Shown one piece after another: positions 41,201 to 48,280 of a stretch of DNA of 52,546 bases. The notes under the pieces are model-generated. The model was not told the origin of the DNA. It saw only the letters and a program-made list of their open reading frames with translations, and searched no databases. Every line of letters starts with the position of its first letter. The stretch's first letter is position 1. This stretch comes from Pseudoxanthomonas sp. (GTDB lineage Bacteria; Pseudomonadota; Gammaproteobacteria; Xanthomonadales; Xanthomonadaceae), in the NCBI GenBank assembly GCA_017745195.1, contig JAGHZW010000213.1, positions 17,999 to 70,544 on the forward strand. Direction: 5' to 3'. Position numbers and translations under genes: made by a program.

Positions 41201-42029
41201 AGCCGTAGCGGTGGCGCCACGCGGCAGTGCGCGCGTCATCGCCGATCGCGACCGCCGTCGTCGGCGTGGCGCGGGCCAGGTCGCCGCGCCTGGCCAGCAC
41301 GGCGACACCCGATGCATCGAGCATGCGGTCGTAGACGCGGATCTCGTCGAAGTCGCTGCCGCGCAGGAAGTTGTAGCGACTCTGCACCTGGTAAGGCGCC
41401 ATCACCCGCCCGGCCAGACCGAGCTGGTCGAGCGCGGCGTCGTAGTCGGCGGTGGTGTCGACCTTCGCCACTTCCCTGCCATCGACGAACAGGCGCACGC
41501 CCCGGGTCTCGTCCCAGGCGAAGGCCAGGTGGGTCCAGTCGTCCGGACCTGGCGCCTTGTCGAGCTTGAACGACACCCGCGTGCGCGCCAGGTTGGCGTC
41601 GGTGACGAACGCGTCGAAACCATGGCCGTTCCAGTCGATGCGCAACCAGGCCATGTCCCAGCTGCTGTGGTCGGCGTAGCCGACGCGGAAGATCACGAAC
41701 GGCGCCTCGCCCACCGCATAGCGCGGGCGCCAGAAGAACGACAGCGTGCCGCGCTCGGCGAAGATGTTGCCCGGCGCATCCCAGGCCAGCACGCCATCGT
41801 CGGCCCATTCGATCGCGCCACCCTGCACGCCGGTCGGAACGATCTTCACCCGGTCCTGGAAGTTGGGCACCGCTTCGCCGCCGGCGTGGTCGGCGACGAA
41901 GCCCTGGTCGGCCGAGACACGGAACAGCAGCTGCGGCGGATCACCCGGCGGTGCGGCCAGGGCTGGCAGCGCCGCCAGGGTCGAGCCGAAGAGCAGGGAA
42001 TGCAGGCAGGTGCGGAGGGACGACTTCAT
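38202..42029 (-). CDS. Giant secreted LamG-containing protein of unknown activity
   Basis: This 1275-residue protein has a signal peptide (LHSLLFGSTLAALPALAA). Residues 40-240 look like a LamG/concanavalin jelly-roll (GTLSFFWRPRYA, DWTHLAFAWDETRGVRLFVDGREV, FDEIRVYDRMLD). The middle contains beta-rich segments (FNRIEIRGAAYGQASYG). A long, apparently helical region (about 640-1000: PLWAFRQLEDLGYARRFVDWWIDNRQVEYGDFGGGLSDDSDLIQQWPG, GNVGENFLSVLGRQADWGK, MVTEGHWWSDRV) is Trp-, Asp- and Glu-rich, like an alpha/alpha-barrel carbohydrate enzyme. A C-terminal beta region follows. I cannot place it in a named GH or PL family. Its context makes it a depolymerase candidate. Confidence 0.8.
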   Translation of the reverse strand: MKSSLRTCLHSLLFGSTLAALPALAAPPGDPPQLLFRVSADQGFVADHAGGEAVPNFQDRVKIVPTGVQGGAIEWADDGVLAWDAPGNIFAERGTLSFFWRPRYAVGEAPFVIFRVGYADHSSWDMAWLRIDWNGHGFDAFVTDANLARTRVSFKLDKAPGPDDWTHLAFAWDETRGVRLFVDGREVAKVDTTADYDAALDQLGLAGRVMAPYQVQSRYNFLRGSDFDEIRVYDRMLDASGVAVLARRGDLARATPTTAVAIGDDARTAAWRHRYGWDHATPPALQAATNTIRLLGFDDVRDKKAWMWKGSDGIPETTWPGVYNRSRLPGRLDYFQLPDWNTYVEGGQALDLTMPDEPFNRIEIRGAAYGQASYGSDATHLQPLFERAQGVVRSVDDFAERRGGHVRFTNTTQETPIQEIWAYHASDAAEPKGTVKQTYIVNSTALPDYENVQALRRYIDGRFQPAGRSTVLALPKGAGSRKRDDDTLPASPEPIVHVLIPSSVGAAPAAQPLIRSWSYSWENMYDGLDGVAIDLPALDLPATQDGLIPLNIRIKDPIWPARDMIDVSVSVKPNQKRTLWLDLRDRILSADSLWLSVASAAPGFNASSLDGAQIRLVFKDRAEAKKEHVADRFNQVRDNWGFLVEEHTTSKRQRLYSRLFADLSDLLRVDPDHVLGRQYWNDISYNSQGRPPFTQPRAPKGVPLWAFRQLEDLGYARRFVDWWIDNRQVEYGDFGGGLSDDSDLIQQWPGIALMGVQPDKINASMTALSDAIYRNDMFANGMGAITTDELHAYEDGINANSAMLYLNWGDPLTLERLMGTVEAFDERIVLPNPQGHLLFSSNWYGGNKVYREPNWQWQKPYSFPALAPAFLLGDWNADPTGRKLVTGLADGYLAHAYTAEDGQWVLPNEINWATGKTRGGELVKGSGAGDVMHLFWAAWRWTGDDRYLRALDYRALRSGVGSLGNVGENFLSVLGRQADWGKTLVENADKGDTGFASLVAWQLTGDKKYLEALHAEAIETKALYAYMVTEGHWWSDRVEVATDLLQRERLGGIALERNQSYPGHTVSWRFAQDGAAEQVAILVPDPRRDRFKVIGFNTGKRAQHATMTGWNIDAGTWRMTSGSDRDGDDRIDGKATTREFTLEKSASVDVVFPPMQTVVMEFELVEKGTPVDRRPDLGIGRGDVRVADGVVELTVHSLGHVGTGTGYAVLEDARGRELARAVVPAMEAPADLKPRTTQVRLPLPTGIDPANLHVRVSLDGDAEETTRLNNRRPLH

Positions 42030-42198
42030 CGGATCCGGGGGTTCCCAATCAGGCGGGCGCGCGGGCCGGTATCGGCCTGTCGTGCCCGGGGCAGGTCTTC
42101 GGTCACCGCCGGGCCGGAAAGTTCCTGCGCAACGGACTGGCGACGAAGGTTGGCGTGGAAAGATCGAGGTGGCTACGGAGGGGAAAGGGAGGGCGGCA

Positions 42199-42213
42199 GG
42201 TAACCGGTGTCCG
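42199..42213. promoter_or_regulatory. Second LacI-type operator upstream of the LamG gene
   Basis: GGTAACCGGTGTCCG shares the 13-mer GGTAACCGGTGTC with the kduI operator. Its centre is 84 bp, eight turns of DNA, from the centre of the operator at 42282-42297, so a tetrameric regulator could loop between them. Confidence 0.6.
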
Positions 42214-42281
42214 GCTTCTCCGGTACCGCGGCGGCACTTTCCGTCATGGCCGCAGAGGGTTGAAGCCGGTGCCCCGGTCAA

Positions 42282-42297
42282 ATGACACCGATGGTCA
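42282..42297. promoter_or_regulatory. LacI-type operator upstream of the LamG gene
   Basis: ATGACACCGATGGTCA differs by one base from the two identical sites at 45343 and 45455. On the minus strand it is preceded by the run CTATTTT, a possible -10 element. Confidence 0.78.
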
Positions 42298-42323
42298 AAA
42301 ATAGAGGCTCCGCTGCTCCTTGG

Positions 42324-42341
42324 CATCTTGCAACGCAGCAC
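42324..42341 (-). promoter_or_regulatory. Conserved 18-mer upstream of the LamG promoter
   Basis: On the minus strand this reads GTGCTGCGTTGCAAGATG. It matches 17 of 18 bases of the element upstream of the receptor gene (45391-45408) and lies upstream of the operator in the same orientation. It may be an activator site or part of the promoter. Confidence 0.55.
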
Positions 42342-42417
42342 CGGAGAGCCGGATGGCGTGCCTTTGCGGCACGGATGGCATGAAGTCCGCCGGGTGTCGC
42401 GCACGCGTTGCGCGCGC

Positions 42418-42455
42418 AAACAAAAAGGCCGAAGCGGCAACGCCGCTCCGGCCTT
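42418..42455 (-). terminator. Rho-independent terminator of the TonB-dependent receptor gene
   Basis: In minus-strand orientation, AAGGCCGGAGCGGC (42455-42442), a 3-base loop and GCCGCTTCGGCCTT (42438-42425) form a 14-bp stem with one mismatch, running into TTTTTGTTTG. It starts 25 bp after the receptor stop. Confidence 0.92.
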
Positions 42456-42480
42456 CCACCACAGCAACCGGTGGGATCGA

Positions 42481-45282
42481 TCAGAACTTGTAGCGGATGC
42501 CCAGCAGGACCTGGCGACCGGTCTCGGCGTAGTCGAGCGGCAGCTGCGAGGTCGCACCCACCCACGACTGCAGCGTCGGCTCGTTGGTCAGGTTGATGCC
42601 TTCCAGGCTCAGCTCGATCTGCTCGCTCATCTTGTAGCGCACCGAAGCATCGACGAAGGTGCTGCCGGTCTGGCCATGCACGTCCTCGGTGAAGCCCGCC
42701 TCGGTGCCCGGTACCTGGATCAGGTAGTCGTCGCGGTTGGTGGCCGAGACGCGGCCGGCGAACTTGGCGCCTTCGTAGAACAGGGTGGCGTTCCACGAGT
42801 GGCGCGACAGGCCCAGCAGGTCGGTCTTCAGCGAGCTGGCGCCCGTGGAGGTCAGGTACTGGATCTCCGAATCGACGTAGGTGTAGTTCAGCTGGACGCC
42901 GAGGTTGCTCCAGTTGCCCGGCAGGAAGGTGAAGGGCTGGATGTAGTTGGCTTCCAGGCCCTTGACCGGACCGCCCGGCGAGTTGACCGGAACCGAGAAC
43001 ACGAAGTCGTCGGTCGGGCTCACGCCGAAGCTCTCGGCGACGCTGTCGGGCAAACCGCTGGTGTAGAACGGACGCACCTCGCGGGTGGTCTGCGCCCAGC
43101 TTTCGATGTCCTTGTAGAACAGACCCAGGCTCAGCAGGCCCGCGTCCTGGAAGTACCACTCGGTGCTGAGGTCGTAGTTGGTTGCGCGGGTCGGATCCAG
43201 GTTCGGATTGCCGCCGGTGATGGTGCGCGCGCCGCCGCTGACGCTGACGGTATTGCCGGGGGTCAGGCTGCCCAGGCTCGGGCGGCTCATCACCTTGGCC
43301 GCGGCGAAGCGGACCAGCAGGTCCGGCATGACCTCGGCGACCAGGTTCAACGACGGCAGGGTGTCGCTGTATTCGCGCTCGGCGACGATCGGGGTCAGCA
43401 CGCCGCCGATGGTGGCCAGGCCGCTGGCGGTCTGCTTGGTCTTGACGTAGCGCACGCCGAAGTTGCCCGAGAACGGCACGTTGCCCAGGTCGGTCGAGAA
43501 CTCGCCCATCAGGTAGCCGCCGCGGTCCTTCTCCTCGACGCTGCGGTCGCTGGCCGCGTACGGGCTGAGGGCGAAGGTGCCCTGGCCGCTGAAGATGTCG
43601 AAGTAGTCGGCGATGGAATCGAAGTTCGGCACGACCCAGGCGCCGGGCGAGCCGTCGACGCCGCTGAGGCGGGCCATCTGGATCATGTCGACCGGCACGA
43701 TCGGCGTGCCGCTGGCGAAGTTCGGCACGATCGCCTCGTTGGCGGTACGGCGCCACTCCATCGAGTCGAAGGTGTAGTCCTTGGCCAGCACGCCGCCCTT
43801 CAGGCGGAAGCCGGGGCTGATCGCCCAGTCGAAATCGAGCTGCGCGGTGTCGAAGTCGTTCTCGACCTGGTTCTGGCGCATGCGGATGGTGGACAGCTCC
43901 CAACCGTTCGGGTTGGTCGGGTCGATGCCGTAGTTGAGCACCGGCGCCCACTTGTCGCCGCGGTAGTCGTAGCTGTACCCGTCGACGTCGTTCTTGTCCA
44001 TCATGATCGTCGCCTGGATCGGGTTGTCGTGCTTGGACGACGAGGTGCCGATCTTGCCGCTGATGCTGAAGGCGTCGTTGAACTCGTGCTCACCGCTCAG
44101 GCTGATCTGCTTGAACTCGGTGCTCCACTCGTCGTAGCGGTTCTCCGCGCGCACGTCGACGTTGTCGAACTGGCCGTAGAGCAGGGCGCCGGTGGCCGGA
44201 TCGATGTAGCCGTCCTTGACGATGGTGTTGGGCTTGCCGACGATCTTGGTCCCGTTCGGCAGCGTGGTCGTGTTGCGGCTGAAGGAGATCGCCTCGATGT
44301 AGTTCTCGCGGCGCTTCGCATCGATGTTCGAGTACAGCGCGTCGAGCGAGAACTCGGTGCTGTCGGTCGGCTTGAACTGCAGCGAGCCGGTGATGCCGGT
44401 GCGCTCCTGCTCGTGCTTCATCCAGGTGTAGCGCGGGAAGCGCGGGTGGTAGACGTCGGCCGCCAGCGCGTCGGTGAACGGCGAGGTCTTGGAGAAGCCG
44501 CCGTTGCTCGGGCCGTTGGCCCAGCGGCCGCTGCCGGTGCCTTCTTCCAGCGCTTCGCGCTCGGAATAGGCCACCGAAAGCAGGGCGCCGAACTTGCCGT
44601 CGGCCCAGGTGTTGGCGATCAGGCCGGCGAAACGCGGGTCGGCCGCGCCGGCCATGTCGTTGTAGCTGGCCTGGGCGCTGGCGGCGACGGTGAAGCCGTC
44701 GAAGTCGAACGGCTTGGAGGTGTTCAGGTCGACCGTGGCGCCGAGCGAGCCTTCCTCGACGTCGGCCTGCGCGGTCTTGCGCACGATCATCTGCGAGAAC
44801 AGGTCCGAGGCGAAGACGTTGAAGTCGAAGCCGCGGCCGCGGTTGGTGCCGCCGTTCTGGTCGGTACTGCCGACCGTGGTCATGGCTTCCATCCCGTTGA
44901 TGCGCACGCGGGTGAATTCCGGACCCAGGCCGCGCACGGAGATGCTGCGGCCTTCGCCGCCGTCGCGGGTGATGACCACGCCCGGGATGCGCTGCAGCGA
45001 CTCGGCCAGGTTCAGGTCGGGGAACTTGCCCACGTCCTCGGAAACGATCGCGTCCACCACGCCGGCTTCGCCGCGCTTGATGTCGATGGCGCGCTCGAGG
45101 CTGGCGCGGTAGCCGGTGACGACGATGGTGTCCAGGTCGGTCGTCTGTCCGGCGCCAGCGGCCTGATCCTGCGCCGTGGCGGTGGCATCCTGGGCGAACG
45201 AAGCCGGCACGTACAGCGCCAGGCCGATCGCGGCGGCCAGTAAGGTAACCGGTGTCTTCCGGCGAATGTTGCGGGTATGCAT
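42481..45282 (-). CDS. TonB-dependent receptor (oligosaccharide-type)
   Basis: This 933-residue outer-membrane transporter has a signal peptide (RKTPVTLLAAAIGLALYVPASFAQ). The TonB box region is DLDTIVVTGYRASLERAIDIKR, the Xanthomonas oligosaccharide-receptor type. The plug domain contains ESLQRIPGVVITRDGGEGRSISVRGLGPEFTRVRINGME, then a long 22-strand-type barrel, ending RQVLLGIRYKF with the terminal Phe needed for assembly. The start ATG 45282 has GGGAGGGG upstream. Operators at 45343 and possibly 45244 control it, and a terminator follows. It probably imports oligosaccharides released by the locus enzymes, powered by the ton operon at 9556-11961. Confidence 0.95.
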   Translation of the reverse strand: MHTRNIRRKTPVTLLAAAIGLALYVPASFAQDATATAQDQAAGAGQTTDLDTIVVTGYRASLERAIDIKRGEAGVVDAIVSEDVGKFPDLNLAESLQRIPGVVITRDGGEGRSISVRGLGPEFTRVRINGMEAMTTVGSTDQNGGTNRGRGFDFNVFASDLFSQMIVRKTAQADVEEGSLGATVDLNTSKPFDFDGFTVAASAQASYNDMAGAADPRFAGLIANTWADGKFGALLSVAYSEREALEEGTGSGRWANGPSNGGFSKTSPFTDALAADVYHPRFPRYTWMKHEQERTGITGSLQFKPTDSTEFSLDALYSNIDAKRRENYIEAISFSRNTTTLPNGTKIVGKPNTIVKDGYIDPATGALLYGQFDNVDVRAENRYDEWSTEFKQISLSGEHEFNDAFSISGKIGTSSSKHDNPIQATIMMDKNDVDGYSYDYRGDKWAPVLNYGIDPTNPNGWELSTIRMRQNQVENDFDTAQLDFDWAISPGFRLKGGVLAKDYTFDSMEWRRTANEAIVPNFASGTPIVPVDMIQMARLSGVDGSPGAWVVPNFDSIADYFDIFSGQGTFALSPYAASDRSVEEKDRGGYLMGEFSTDLGNVPFSGNFGVRYVKTKQTASGLATIGGVLTPIVAEREYSDTLPSLNLVAEVMPDLLVRFAAAKVMSRPSLGSLTPGNTVSVSGGARTITGGNPNLDPTRATNYDLSTEWYFQDAGLLSLGLFYKDIESWAQTTREVRPFYTSGLPDSVAESFGVSPTDDFVFSVPVNSPGGPVKGLEANYIQPFTFLPGNWSNLGVQLNYTYVDSEIQYLTSTGASSLKTDLLGLSRHSWNATLFYEGAKFAGRVSATNRDDYLIQVPGTEAGFTEDVHGQTGSTFVDASVRYKMSEQIELSLEGINLTNEPTLQSWVGATSQLPLDYAETGRQVLLGIRYKF
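45244..45256. promoter_or_regulatory. Operator-like site inside the receptor signal-peptide codons
   Basis: GGTAACCGGTGTC equals the core of the kduI operator and the second LamG operator. It falls in the codons for TPVT of the receptor signal peptide, 100 bp from the site at 45343. A coding coincidence is possible, as this peptide is common in such receptors. Confidence 0.4.
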
Positions 45283-45342
45283 ATCCCCTCCCAAAGGAAA
45301 TACTCGTGACTCTCGTGGATAGCGAAACGGTCATTGCCAGCT

Positions 45343-45358
45343 ATGACACCGCTGGTCA
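45343..45358. promoter_or_regulatory. LacI-type operator upstream of the receptor gene
   Basis: ATGACACCGCTGGTCA is identical to the site before kdgK. It lies 61 bp upstream of the receptor start. TTGACC on the minus strand within it may serve as a -35 element, so bound repressor would block polymerase. Confidence 0.82.
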
Positions 45359-45390
45359 AACGGGAAGCTAACACCTGCATCCGGCGGCAT

Positions 45391-45408
45391 CATCTTGCAG
45401 CGCAGCAC
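45391..45408 (-). promoter_or_regulatory. Conserved 18-mer upstream of the receptor promoter
   Basis: On the minus strand this reads GTGCTGCGCTGCAAGATG, 17 of 18 bases identical to the element before the LamG gene. Its edge is 40 bp from the operator centre. A weaker copy (13 of 18) at 31823-31840 has the same 40-bp distance to the hydratase/esterase operator. Confidence 0.55.
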
Positions 45409-45454
45409 GGTCCCCGGCGGTCGGACGCCGTCGCCGACCTGTCCCGTGGCTAGA

Positions 45455-45470
45455 ATGACACCGCTGGTCA
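45455..45470. promoter_or_regulatory. LacI-type operator upstream of kdgK
   Basis: ATGACACCGCTGGTCA, an exact copy of the receptor operator, lies 67 bp before the kdgK start and overlaps its probable promoter (TAGAAT at 45451 is a possible -10). Confidence 0.82.
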
Positions 45471-45536
45471 GCGGCATCCGGGACGCCCGGCGTGCCACCA
45501 TTCGCCGCCTGTCGGCGGTCGACGTGAGGAGAAGAG

Positions 45537-46553
45537 ATGGCGCGTGTCGTGTGTTTCGGTGAACTGCTGCTGCGCATGAGCGCGCCCGGCCGCGAGCGGC
45601 TGCTGCAGAGCCCCCAGCTGGAAGTGCGCATCGGCGGTGCCGAGGCCAATGTCGGCGTGTCGCTGGCGTATTTCGGCCACCAGGTCGCGGCGGTGAGCAC
45701 CGTGGCCGACAACGCGCTGGGCGAGGCCGCCAGCGGCGAGCTGCGCCGGCACGGGCTGGACACCACCGCGGTGCGCAAGGTGCCCGGGCGCATGGGCCTG
45801 TACTTCCTCGCCCCCGGCGCGATCCACCGTCCGGCCGAGGTCCTCTACGACCGCGCCGGCTCGGCCTTCGCCCTGGCCCCGGCCGACGCCTACGACTGGC
45901 CGGCCCTGCTCGACGGTGCCGACTGGCTGCACCTGTCCGGGGTGACCCCGGCGCTGGGCGCCAACACCGCCGCCACCGCCCTGGCCGCCGCGCGCGCCGC
46001 GCGCCGGGCGGGGGTCAAGGTCTCGTTCGACGGCAACTTCCGGCCCAAGCTGTGGGAGGTGTGGAAGGGCGATGCCAAGGCGATCCTGTCCGAGCTGATG
46101 GCCGAGGCCGACCTGCTGTTCGCCGACTACCGCGACATGGGCGTGGTGCTCGGCGGCCAGTATCCGCAGGCCGCGGCGCTGGCCCGGGTCGAGGCCGCGG
46201 CCGCCGATGCGTTCGCCGCCTTCCCGCACCTGAAGTGGATGGCCTGCACCATCCGCGAACCGCGCAACGTCGATGCGCACGCGCTGTCGGGCGTGCTGGT
46301 CGGCCGCGACGCCGGCACCGCGCTGGCGCCGCAGGAGGAAGTGGGCCCGATCGTCGATCGCATCGGCGGCGGCGATGCCTTCGCCGCCGGGGTGCTGCAC
46401 GGCCTGGTCAAGGGTTGGATGCCGGAGAAGACCATCCGCTTCGGCCTGGCCGCCGGCTGCCTCAAGCATTCGATCCCCGGCGACTTCAACCTGGTTTCCG
46501 AAGCCGACGTCGAAGCGCTGGTCGGCGAAGGGCGCTTCGACGTCAAGCGCTAG
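45537..46553 (+). CDS. kdgK: 2-keto-3-deoxygluconate kinase (PfkB family)
   Basis: KdgK phosphorylates 2-keto-3-deoxygluconate to KDPG for entry into the Entner-Doudoroff pathway. The 338-residue protein has the PfkB features RIGGAEANVGVSLAYFG near the N-terminus and DRIGGGDAFAAGVLHGL with the catalytic Asp. Context (kduI, kduD, shared operator) supports the KDG assignment over other sugars. The ATG at 45537 is preceded by GAGGAGAAG. It is divergent from the receptor and convergent with the next gene with a 3-bp gap. The aldolase that cleaves KDPG is not in this window. Confidence 0.9.
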   Translation: MARVVCFGELLLRMSAPGRERLLQSPQLEVRIGGAEANVGVSLAYFGHQVAAVSTVADNALGEAASGELRRHGLDTTAVRKVPGRMGLYFLAPGAIHRPAEVLYDRAGSAFALAPADAYDWPALLDGADWLHLSGVTPALGANTAATALAAARAARRAGVKVSFDGNFRPKLWEVWKGDAKAILSELMAEADLLFADYRDMGVVLGGQYPQAAALARVEAAAADAFAAFPHLKWMACTIREPRNVDAHALSGVLVGRDAGTALAPQEEVGPIVDRIGGGDAFAAGVLHGLVKGWMPEKTIRFGLAAGCLKHSIPGDFNLVSEADVEALVGEGRFDVKR

Positions 46554-46556
46554 GCG

Positions 46557-47534
46557 TCAGCGTTCGGGCACCCACGCGAAACCGTCGCCCTCGGCCTGGA
46601 TGCGACCCAGGCCGGGGAACGGAAAGTGCACGGCGTAGATGCGCAGGTTGCCTTCGGCGGCGCGCTGCAGCAGTGCGCCGCGGCTGGCCTTGGCCAGCGC
46701 CGCATCGCCATCGAACTGCACCGTCCATTGCGGACGCCGCAGCGAAATCACGGAGTGATGCGCGGCATCGCCGATGTACAGCAGCTTCGCGTCGCCCGAG
46801 GTGATCTCGTAGGCGCTGTGCCCGGGGGTGTGGCCGTCCACGGCCACGGCGGTGACCACGCCCGGGACGACCGCCGCGCCCGGCTCGAAGGTCGCGACCT
46901 TCGGCTCGATCGCGCCGACGAGGGCCGCGGCGTCGGGCCGCTGCTTCAGCGCCGCCCATTCCGGCGCGGAAAGATGGATCGCCGCATTGGGAAACGCGAG
47001 CGCGCCATCGCCGGCCAGCAAGCCGCCGACATGGTCCGGATGCGCGTGCGAGATGAAGATGTCGGTGACCTGGCCCGGCTCGACGCCGGCGTCGTGCAGC
47101 GAGGCCTGCAGGTGGCCGGCGCGGGCGAAGTCCGCGTTACCGGCGCCGGTGTCGAACAGCAGGACCCGTGTGCCGGCGTGCACCAGCAGCGGCTGGATGG
47201 CCAGGTGCAGCGTGCCGGTTTCCAGGCCGGCGTCGGCCAGCACGGCGGAGATGTCGGCGACCGGCTGGCCGACGCCAAAGACGCTGCCGTCGTTGGGCAG
47301 GTCGATATCGCCGTCCTTGAGCGCGACCGCGTCCAACGCGCCGATGCGGAAGCGGAACACGTCCGCTTCGGCCGCCGCCGGCGCCGGCGCGGCGGGCGCT
47401 TCCGCCGCGGTCTGCGCTTCGGTGCCTGCCGTCGCGGTCGCCGCGGGCGGGGGATTCGAGCATGCGCCCAGGCCGGTGCCGGCGAGCAGGGCGAACATCA
47501 GTGCGGGGAGCGGCTTGCGGGTCATGCGGACCAT
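46557..47534 (-). CDS. Metallo-beta-lactamase-fold hydrolase, predicted lipoprotein
   Basis: This 325-residue protein has a lipoprotein signal (LMFALLAGTGLGAC, lipobox LGAC) and an Ala/Pro-rich linker. The metal motif is SHAHPDHVGG (HxHxDH), with further ligands in DGHTPGHSAYEI and IGDAAHH. This is the pattern of lactonase-like MBL hydrolases of the AiiA/quorum-quenching type, but substrate specificity cannot be read. The ATG at 47534 has GGAG seven bases upstream. It lies downstream of the two-component pair on the same strand, with a 101-bp gap. Confidence 0.85.
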   Translation of the reverse strand: MVRMTRKPLPALMFALLAGTGLGACSNPPPAATATAGTEAQTAAEAPAAPAPAAAEADVFRFRIGALDAVALKDGDIDLPNDGSVFGVGQPVADISAVLADAGLETGTLHLAIQPLLVHAGTRVLLFDTGAGNADFARAGHLQASLHDAGVEPGQVTDIFISHAHPDHVGGLLAGDGALAFPNAAIHLSAPEWAALKQRPDAAALVGAIEPKVATFEPGAAVVPGVVTAVAVDGHTPGHSAYEITSGDAKLLYIGDAAHHSVISLRRPQWTVQFDGDAALAKASRGALLQRAAEGNLRIYAVHFPFPGLGRIQAEGDGFAWVPER

Positions 47535-47635
47535 GTGGATCTCCGGTGGGGACGCGGGATGTGGCGAAGGCTGCGAGACTAGGCAGCCGCTGTCGACGCG
47601 ACAAGCTGCCGCGCCGGGACCTTCCGTTCCACGCC

Positions 47636-48280
47636 TCAGATGACCCGCAGCGTGATCGCCTTGAGCACCGCGCGGGTGCGGTCGCGGGTGCCGAGCTTGT
47701 CGAGGATGGTGGACACGTAGTTCTTCACCGTGCCTTCGGCCAGGAACAGGCTGCGCGCGATCTCCTTGTTGGAGTAGCCGCCGGCGAGCAGGCGCAGGAT
47801 CGCGATCTCGCGTTCGCTGAAGGCATCGTGCGCCGGCGCCTCGTCGTGGAAGCGATAACGCGCGCGCACCGGCTCGGTGCTGACCGGGGCCAGCAGGCTT
47901 TCGCCGGCGGCCACGCGCACGATCGCCTCGCGGAGCTCCTCCGGCGCGGCGTCCTTGAGCAGGAAGCCCTGCGCGCCGGCTTCGCGCGCATGCAGCATCA
48001 GGTCGCTTTCGTCGAAGGTGGTCAGCAGCAGCACGGGGGTGGGGTCGCCCTGCTCGCGCAGTTCGCGCAGCGCGGCGATGCCGTCCAGGCCGGGCATGCG
48101 GATATCGCTGAGGACCACGTCCACCGGCTGCAGCTGCAGCGCATCGAGCAGGCCCTGGCCGTCCTCGGCCTCGAACGTGACCTGGATTCCCAGCCGTTCG
48201 AGCAGGGCGCGCAGGCCGGCGCGGACCAGCGCCTGGTCATCGGCCAGGGCGACCCGCAGCGACGGTCCGGCACCGCTCAC
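47636..48280 (-). CDS. NarL/LuxR-type response regulator
   Basis: This 214-residue regulator has a receiver domain (VALADDQALVRAGL; phospho-acceptor Asp in VVLSDIRMPGLDG; Thr in LLLTTFDE; Lys in GFLLKDA) and a C-terminal LuxR helix-turn-helix (FSEREIAILRLLAGGYSNKEIARSLFLAEGTVKNYVSTILDKLG). Its start overlaps the stop of the histidine kinase gene, its likely partner. The target genes are unknown. Confidence 0.93.
   Translation of the reverse strand: MSGAGPSLRVALADDQALVRAGLRALLERLGIQVTFEAEDGQGLLDALQLQPVDVVLSDIRMPGLDGIAALRELREQGDPTPVLLLTTFDESDLMLHAREAGAQGFLLKDAAPEELREAIVRVAAGESLLAPVSTEPVRARYRFHDEAPAHDAFSEREIAILRLLAGGYSNKEIARSLFLAEGTVKNYVSTILDKLGTRDRTRAVLKAITLRVI

Larger units (their letters stand above)
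42030..42480. other. Intergenic region between the LamG gene and the TonB-dependent receptor
   Basis: This 451-bp gap holds, reading in the minus direction, the receptor terminator (42455-42418), an 18-mer promoter-associated element (42341-42324), two LacI-type operators (42297-42282 and 42213-42199), and a leader of about 170 bp before the LamG gene. No gene is visible. Confidence 0.7.

Noticed and set aside
39231-45243. Long plus-strand open frames opposite the LamG and receptor genes (about 990 and 971 codons).
   Set aside because: Arg/Ala/Gln-rich mirror frames without signal, motif or ribosome-binding sequence; the minus-strand genes explain the region.
23776-46553. The glycan locus as a genomic island or mobile element.
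   Set aside because: No integrase, transposase, tRNA attachment site or flanking repeat was seen, and base composition resembles the rest of the window.
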